DNA from: Microthyrium microscopicum
Taxonomy: Eukaryota; Ascomycota; Dothideomycetes; Microthyriales; Microthyriaceae
DNA: 64,000 bases
NCBI GenBank assembly: GCA_010405405.1
Contig: MU004230.1
Location: 4,358,282-4,422,281 of the forward strand
Reading direction: 5' to 3'
The translations under genes and the position numbers were made by a program. Below are positions 58,985-64,000 of the stretch, in pieces. The notes beneath the pieces were generated by a model. It worked only from the letters and a program-made list of their open reading frames with translations. It ran no database searches and had not been told where the DNA came from. Each line of letters starts with the position of its first letter. Position 1 is the first letter of the stretch.

Positions 58985-60490
58985 TATGGCGGGTGCGACG
59001 CGCTTCGCAAAAGGAGATAGAGCGTTTGACAAAAACAATCCAGGAAGAGAGGGCGCGAATATCAACGAACGGCTGAATCGGGTAAACGAAGTGAGGGTTG
59101 AAAGTTGAATGCTCAGAGAGAATGGTGGGAGCGTGTAGTTGGGGGGAGTAAAGAGTTCGAGATGGAGTTGGGGTTTGTTTACGAGGGAGTTGCTAACGAG
59201 TAACGACACGAGGCGTGCCTGCCGCGTTTTGAGTACAATGGATCCGTGCATGTGGCGCATGGCGCTTGCAGTTGTGGCGCATGATGTTTATATGTGGCGC
59301 AACCACCAAAAATCCATCATCACCCAAATTTCACTCCGTTCTTCTGGTTTTGGTAATGTACTGCTTTCGAATAGCTTTAAGACACTTGCGGCATTAAAAT
59401 ATAGTGTGTGGGTTAAGTTCAAGGTCAAGATCGGCCCTGAGCTAACACTTGTGCCGAGCTCAGGCTGCTGTTCGTATACAGGTACCTAGGTACCTACTCT
59501 TATCATTCTTACAAATAGCGTTACGTGGAATGAACTCTTTCAGTATTTACTTCTGGTAATCTTTGACCCCAAGTCTATACATCGTCTACTATGGTAATGG
59601 CAGAGGCTATCATACCAAGCTGACTTCAAAAAATCTTTCCAACAACATGCTCCATACTTATGCTTGATTCAGGGAATACATGTTCATGTCTGCGTCCACT
59701 TGCAGATTGGTGCATTTCAAGCAGCATCCGCGTGGTAGTCAAACACCTCAGCCAGCTTTTCATTATATCTTACCACCCCTACGAGGAGGCGGAACAGTAA
59801 ACATGTACACCTCCACTTGCTTGAAGCCCTCGGTGGAGTGAGCAAAGGAATCATAACACAATGACCTCAAGAGAACCGTGGTTTCGTGCATCTCGGAGCT
59901 AGTTAGCTCATCTAGCTAAGCAGTGACTGCCAGCCATCATGGAGTTACATCAAACCACATAGGAAAGAAAGGGTACAAGTATCGGAGGACAGAAAAATCA
60001 TAGGAGGAGAGAAGGAGAAGTAGCAGTATGAACGCTTTCAGACACCAAACAAGAACACTATAAACAACACTTGACATCTAAGTCATTGAATCAGGTAAAA
60101 AGTACTCCATGAATGGCAATATTCTCACATGAAGAGTCCACAAACACTCGAGATAATATGGCTAAGATGCGTAAAAGTCTCCAAACAGCAAGTCTCACTA
60201 TGTTCCCAAAGTCCAACTAACATGATAGATAATACAAAGATTCAAACATCTCAAAGTAGTGCGCATACTAGAAACATGAAAAGTTTTGTTGGCTACAAGA
60301 GTGATAGCTATGAGGGAAATGTTCCAATCTCCAGCCTATCAAATGTTCGGAAAGAATGCTTTGAGAAGAAAGACTATGGTCTGATGTCACCTGCTTTAGA
60401 TGAGTGGGATTTGTGAGCGATTCTCGGAACGGAATGTGAGATGATCAAGTCGCTGCTGATATAATATCGAATTCGGTCTGAGTTGTCCAC
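58985..60490. other. Intergenic: TOP2 promoter and 3' flank of the RRM gene
   Basis: 1.5 kb between two minus-strand genes. The left part carries the TOP2 promoter. TGTGGCGCA/GTGGCGCAT words recur near 59250-59300 (three times in about 50 bp). TACCTAGGTACCTAC lies at 59483-59497. A 95-codon ORF at 60129-60416 has no support. Confidence 0.5.
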
Positions 60491-61738
60491 TCATTCGTTG
60501 GGACGGGGACGCTTAGCTCCGTGTGGATTGCCCCATTGATTGCCGTCATTGGCTTGTCCCTGGTGGCCTTGGTGGCCTCCTTGAAAGAAGCCTGGGTTGA
60601 AGTGCTGCCCTTGAAAGCCTCCTGAAATCACGTTAGCACCCTATGATAAAAGAGTCAGAATCATATTTACCACCCATGGCTCCCATCATGCCGCCTGGCA
60701 TCCCCATGCCGCCCATTGGCATACCGGTCATATTCATGCCGGCCATTGGGCCCATCATGTTCGGAGTTGGACCACCCATACCTCCTCTTCCTCGATTTGG
60801 AATTCCACCACCTCGCATGCCACCCATCATGCCACCACGATTGAAGCCGCCGTTATAAGGAGCGCCATATGGCATTCCCATGTTGCCGGCTGCCATGTTG
60901 TTGATGGGGGCCATGCCAGCGCCAGCAAAGTTTCCGCGGTTATAACCACCCATTCCACCACCGCCACGGTTGTAGCCACCACCACGATTCCCACGATAAG
61001 AGTTACTACCGCTGCTGAAGTTGCTGTTGGTCGGACTGCCACTGTACCCGGATGTCGAATTGCCAGAAAATGTTCTCTCTGGGCGGGAGTCGTGGTTACG
61101 CTTAGAGTTGTCCTTGGGTGTCGTTTTATAGGGATTGGAACCGCCGTGGTAGAAAGTTGCGATGGGCTTCTTAGGGTCATTTGGGATTTCTAGTGTGTCG
61201 ATTTGGCGCTTTACTGCAGTGGCCGCTGCTTGTGTCTCGAATTCTACGTAGACTTGTCTTGAAGTAGTCAGAATGGTTATTTCATGCATGGTAGGTTTAA
61301 AGTTCAGTGAGGAGCTTACCCTTTAGATTTCCCATTGACTTTATGCTCATTGAAGGTGATTTCTTTGAGTTCTGATTCGGAATCAGCTAGAACGCACCAA
61401 CCTCTGACATGGTCCTCGGTGATCCACCAGTGTAGATCCACTATCTGAACAGCATGGGAGGCATTGGGGTCGACTACTCGGTCATCTGCTGTACTCTTAC
61501 GCTTAACACCTTGCTGTGGTGGATTGGTCTGCTCTATAGATGCTGAATTTGTTGTGGTGTCCATTTCTTCTGGCTGGTTATTTGTTGCCTCCGTGGGAGC
61601 CGCATTCTGAGAACCATTCTGGTTGGTTGCCGCTTGAGTATTCGATTGTTCGGTTTGCCCTGCGCCATTATTCCCATGTTCTTCCTGGCCGCCTTCATCG
61701 CCGTAAATATCGAGTTCAAAATTATCCTCTTCCGCCAT
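60491..61738 (-). CDS. CFIm68/CPSF6-like RRM protein
   Basis: Three exons, 61738-61320, 61257-60671 and 60621-60491, give 378 aa; the last exon completes the tail PHGAKRPRPNE. The N-terminus (about 1-85) is acidic and Asn/Gln/Thr-rich. One RRM spans about residues 95-170: VQIVDLHWWITEDHVRGW is the RNP2 side, with the WWITEDH block reminiscent of WWTTDEDL in animal CPSF6, and KVNGKSKGQVYVEFET is the RNP1 side. The C-terminal half is Gly-rich with RGG-type (GNRGGGYNRGGGG), Met-Gly-Pro (GMPMGGMGMPGGMM) and Gln-Gly-His repeats, a low-complexity domain prone to condensation. CPSF6/CFIm68 partners the CFIm25 Nudix protein and sets poly(A) site choice in metazoa. The fungal role is inferred from the RRM; a general hnRNP-like function is the alternative. 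Confidence 0.85.
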
Positions 61739-62992
61739 TTTGGACGATTTGATTGGTTGATTTAGCGAGTTGGTTGCAAATGTCTCCCTAGCTCAAAATC
61801 CCATGCACGAAGGCTTTTGAGATATTCTCTTTCGAGAATATATATACAGGCGGGATGTAGGTGACGAATCTCTGTGAGAGACAAACAATGCCATTAGCTC
61901 TAATACACGACTGCCAAATGATTTGAAGCGGCATGATGACCAGGGCTAAAGCCAATATGGTCTGAAAAGTGTGCCAAGTGGGACAAGACAGGATATAACG
62001 GAAATACGTACAGAATGGGTAGACAGCAGACCAAAGAAGAGATGACAGGATTGCTGAGGTTTGATGATAGGAAACAAGAAGGTGAGTGAACAGAGGATGA
62101 TAGAAATCCGTTTTGCAACCTAGAGTGAATCCAAAACTTCTGAAATGTAATATGCAAGTCGATATGACAGAGGAGACAAAGTCAATTGGAAGGACAGGCG
62201 AGTTTCAATGGGACAATTGGTGGAGAAAAGACGGCCTGATAACCAGCAGTTAGTCTCAGCCCAAGAGCTCCGATTCACGAGTAAACAAACCTGGTTAATT
62301 GCCAGTGAGGTTTGAGATATAATTCGAGAATCTTAGAAGTGGAATTTTCTAGGCAAGACCTTGAAAGGGACCGGCCGAAATGTGAGTATGTGAGTGCAGT
62401 CGCGCAGCCTACTGTCCAGACGCAAGCTTCACGATCGAGCGTGTAACAGTTGCAGTAAGCCCCAGTAGTCAGAGTCAACGACAATGCGGCTAATATCAAT
62501 GTTGAGTGGACGAATAGCAGGATGATCGAAAGGAGAGCTTTTGGTAAGACGCAGTAAGGTTATAGCTCCGCGCGTATGAATCCAGTTGTAGAAGTCTTGA
62601 ATCTGAAGATAGAGTATAAAGAGGAGGCCGGCGACGAGGGGTTTTCGTTAACAATCAGCGATGATGAGATGAGTGGAAGCGACGGTCTTCCCGTAGTAGT
62701 TAGTGAGAGTGAGAGAGGTGCAAAAGGCGAAGTTGAGATGGGAACTTGGAAGGAGCTGCTGCTGCACGCTTGAGGGTCTGCCCACCTCAACATCCCTGCT
62801 GCAGCGCAACAGCGCTAAACTCTTTTGAAAAATCCTAGAAAGGGTCACTGCTGTGGTCCATGTGGCTTCATGGCCAACAGTTGTTCTCTTCCTAAACACA
62901 ACACTGTTCATCCTTCTGAACATACCACTCCCTCACGACTCTATAATCCAACCTTTTGATCACCATACGCCTCATCGCATCAAACCATCAAC
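61739..62992. promoter_or_regulatory. Divergent region, RRM gene / SEC61 gamma
   Basis: 1.25 kb between start codons that face away from each other, so both promoters and 5' untranslated regions lie here. Overlapping ORFs near 62560-62793 on both strands resemble nothing. No repeat or RNA gene was noticed. Confidence 0.5.
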
Positions 62993-63406
62993 ATGTCGGA
63001 CCAACTCAAGGTAAACAGCGCCCGTCTGTTTCTGCGCGCTTTTGCTCGAAGCTAACTTGTCCAAGGAATTCGCTGAGATTCCCCGAGAATTCCTCAAGGA
63101 GGGTACACAGTTCATGAACCGATGCCAAAAGCGTACGTTACCCTTTCAGCGCGCCTTGCGCTTCACCAGAAACACACTCGCGAATGCCCCTTCCAATTGC
63201 AGTTGGCGGTCGCGCTCGCGCAATTATTCAGCTATCCATAGCCATACTTTACATCATCGTATACATCTACTGACCATCCTCTAGCAAACAAGCGTGAATT
63301 CATCAAGCTTTGCCAAGCTGTCGGACTCGGATTCGTCGTTATGGGCGCTATCGGCTACTTCATCCGCATAATCCACATCCCCGTCAACCAGATTCTCGTG
63401 TCGTGA
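62993..63406 (+). CDS. SSS1: Protein transport protein Sec61 gamma subunit (Sss1)
   Basis: Three exons, 62993-63010 (six codons), 63066-63132 and 63285-63406, give 68 aa, the standard size. The sequence reads as a SecE/Sec61-gamma protein: an amphipathic N-terminal helix (EFAEIPREFLKEGTQFMNRC), the conserved QKPNKREFIKLC turn, and one C-terminal membrane helix (AVGLGFVVMGAIGYFIRIIH) ending PVNQILVS. It clamps the two halves of Sec61 alpha in the ER translocon and is normally essential. Because exon 1 is tiny and no exon exceeds 41 codons, ORF-based annotation is likely to miss it. Intron 2 is 152 nt, longer than average here. No residues look missing. Confidence 0.95.
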
Positions 63407-64000
63407 GAACAGCAACGAACTAGCTGCTCGGAGAAGAGCATGGAGCAGAAGGACAATGCACCTGCGCCAACATCCTCGTTGAATACTCGTCAGGTTCATT
63501 CATAGGGAGAGAAATAATTCTTGGATGGGGTTGGGAGTCTTATGATCAGCATATAGCGGATTGGGCTTGACCGTTTGTACGATATGGTTTTACGCGGACT
63601 AGAAAAGTCAATTCACATATTCTGGGCCACTTCTTTGATGCATACTTGCTTCCACCTTTCAGCTATTGTCAGATTGGTTTTCACTATGATCTTACATTCG
63701 CTGTTTACGTGAACAACGTTCAGAGACCAGTGGCTGATAGCCTAAAAATATACCTTACAACTCTATCGTCATCTGGCCTGCTGCAACAACTTCCTGTTCT
63801 TGATGGCCTGAATTAAAACCCGTCTTTCTCGAGCTTCTGATATAATATGAAGCATCTACAACTCAAGAATGAGCAATAACTGGCTGGGGAGGCAATAAGT
63901 TGTGAAGAAGACGCGTAAGGCACGTACTGTAGATCAAGTAACAAAAGCCGGACATTGTGCTTGAAACTTTTTCTCAATCTGGTGAGATGGGTACGTGCAA
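63407..64000. other. Right end, 3' flank of SEC61 gamma
   Basis: No gene is supported. The stretch begins with the expected 3' untranslated region of the Sec61 gamma gene. A gene running off the right edge cannot be excluded, but no coding signal is visible. Confidence 0.5.

Overview
The window is nuclear DNA of a filamentous ascomycete (Pezizomycotina). Coding genes are interrupted by short introns, mostly 46-65 nt, with GTAAGT-type donors, CTAAC branch points and pyrimidine-poor acceptors. Gene content is typical of the group: a PDR-type ABC pump, an APSES factor, a Mit1-like remodeller and a JMJD5-like protein. A Leotiomycete (Helotiales) is my best guess from the look of the proteins; this is inference, since no rRNA or marker search was possible. 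I support 17 protein genes. For 16 of them I read exon joins from splice signals and checked that the joined frame is a multiple of three; the DUF6640-like gene has one exon.

Layout. 1-2305: no supported gene. 2306-4283 (-): MFS drug/H+ antiporter. 4284-11537: 7.2 kb without a supported gene. 11538-16403 (-): full-length PDR/ABCG transporter. 16404-18567: no supported gene. 18568-19041 (+): small four-helix membrane protein. 20352-23110 (-): large disordered nuclear-type protein, facing mitoribosomal mS37 (23467-23886, +) across a 356-bp shared promoter. 24375-26679 (-): unrecognised 732-aa protein. 27546-29293 and 30369-31951 (-): tandem pair of RING/IBR/RING E3 ligases. 32263-33941 (-): JMJD5/KDM8-like JmjC protein. 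34425-40015 (-): Mit1-like chromatin remodeller, head to head with the mitochondrial rRNA methyltransferase MRM1 (40473-42699, +). 43691-45007 (+): unrecognised Cys/His protein with an odd structured intron. 46554-47397 (+): omega-like glutathione transferase, convergent with an APSES/Xbp1-like factor (47898-49523, -). 49524-53749: 4.2 kb without a supported gene. 53750-58984 (-): DNA topoisomerase II. 60491-61738 (-): CFIm68/CPSF6-like RRM protein, divergent from SEC61 gamma (62993-63406, +).

Most genes are unrelated housekeeping functions: chromatin (TOP2, Mit1-like, JMJD5-like), mitochondrial translation (mS37, MRM1), mRNA 3'-end formation and ER translocation. They are interspersed with faster-evolving accessory genes: efflux pumps, the RBR pair and two unrecognised proteins. 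I see no secondary-metabolite cluster, no complete mobile element, no rRNA and no convincing tRNA.

The most unusual signals are a 350-nt intron carrying a chain of hairpins built from one CCATCG-type word (44161-44510), a 102-bp inverted-repeat element inside the second intron of the JmjC gene (33407-33508), and the RBR pair, whose two members become the same length (509 aa) once a hidden in-phase 57-nt intron is recognised.
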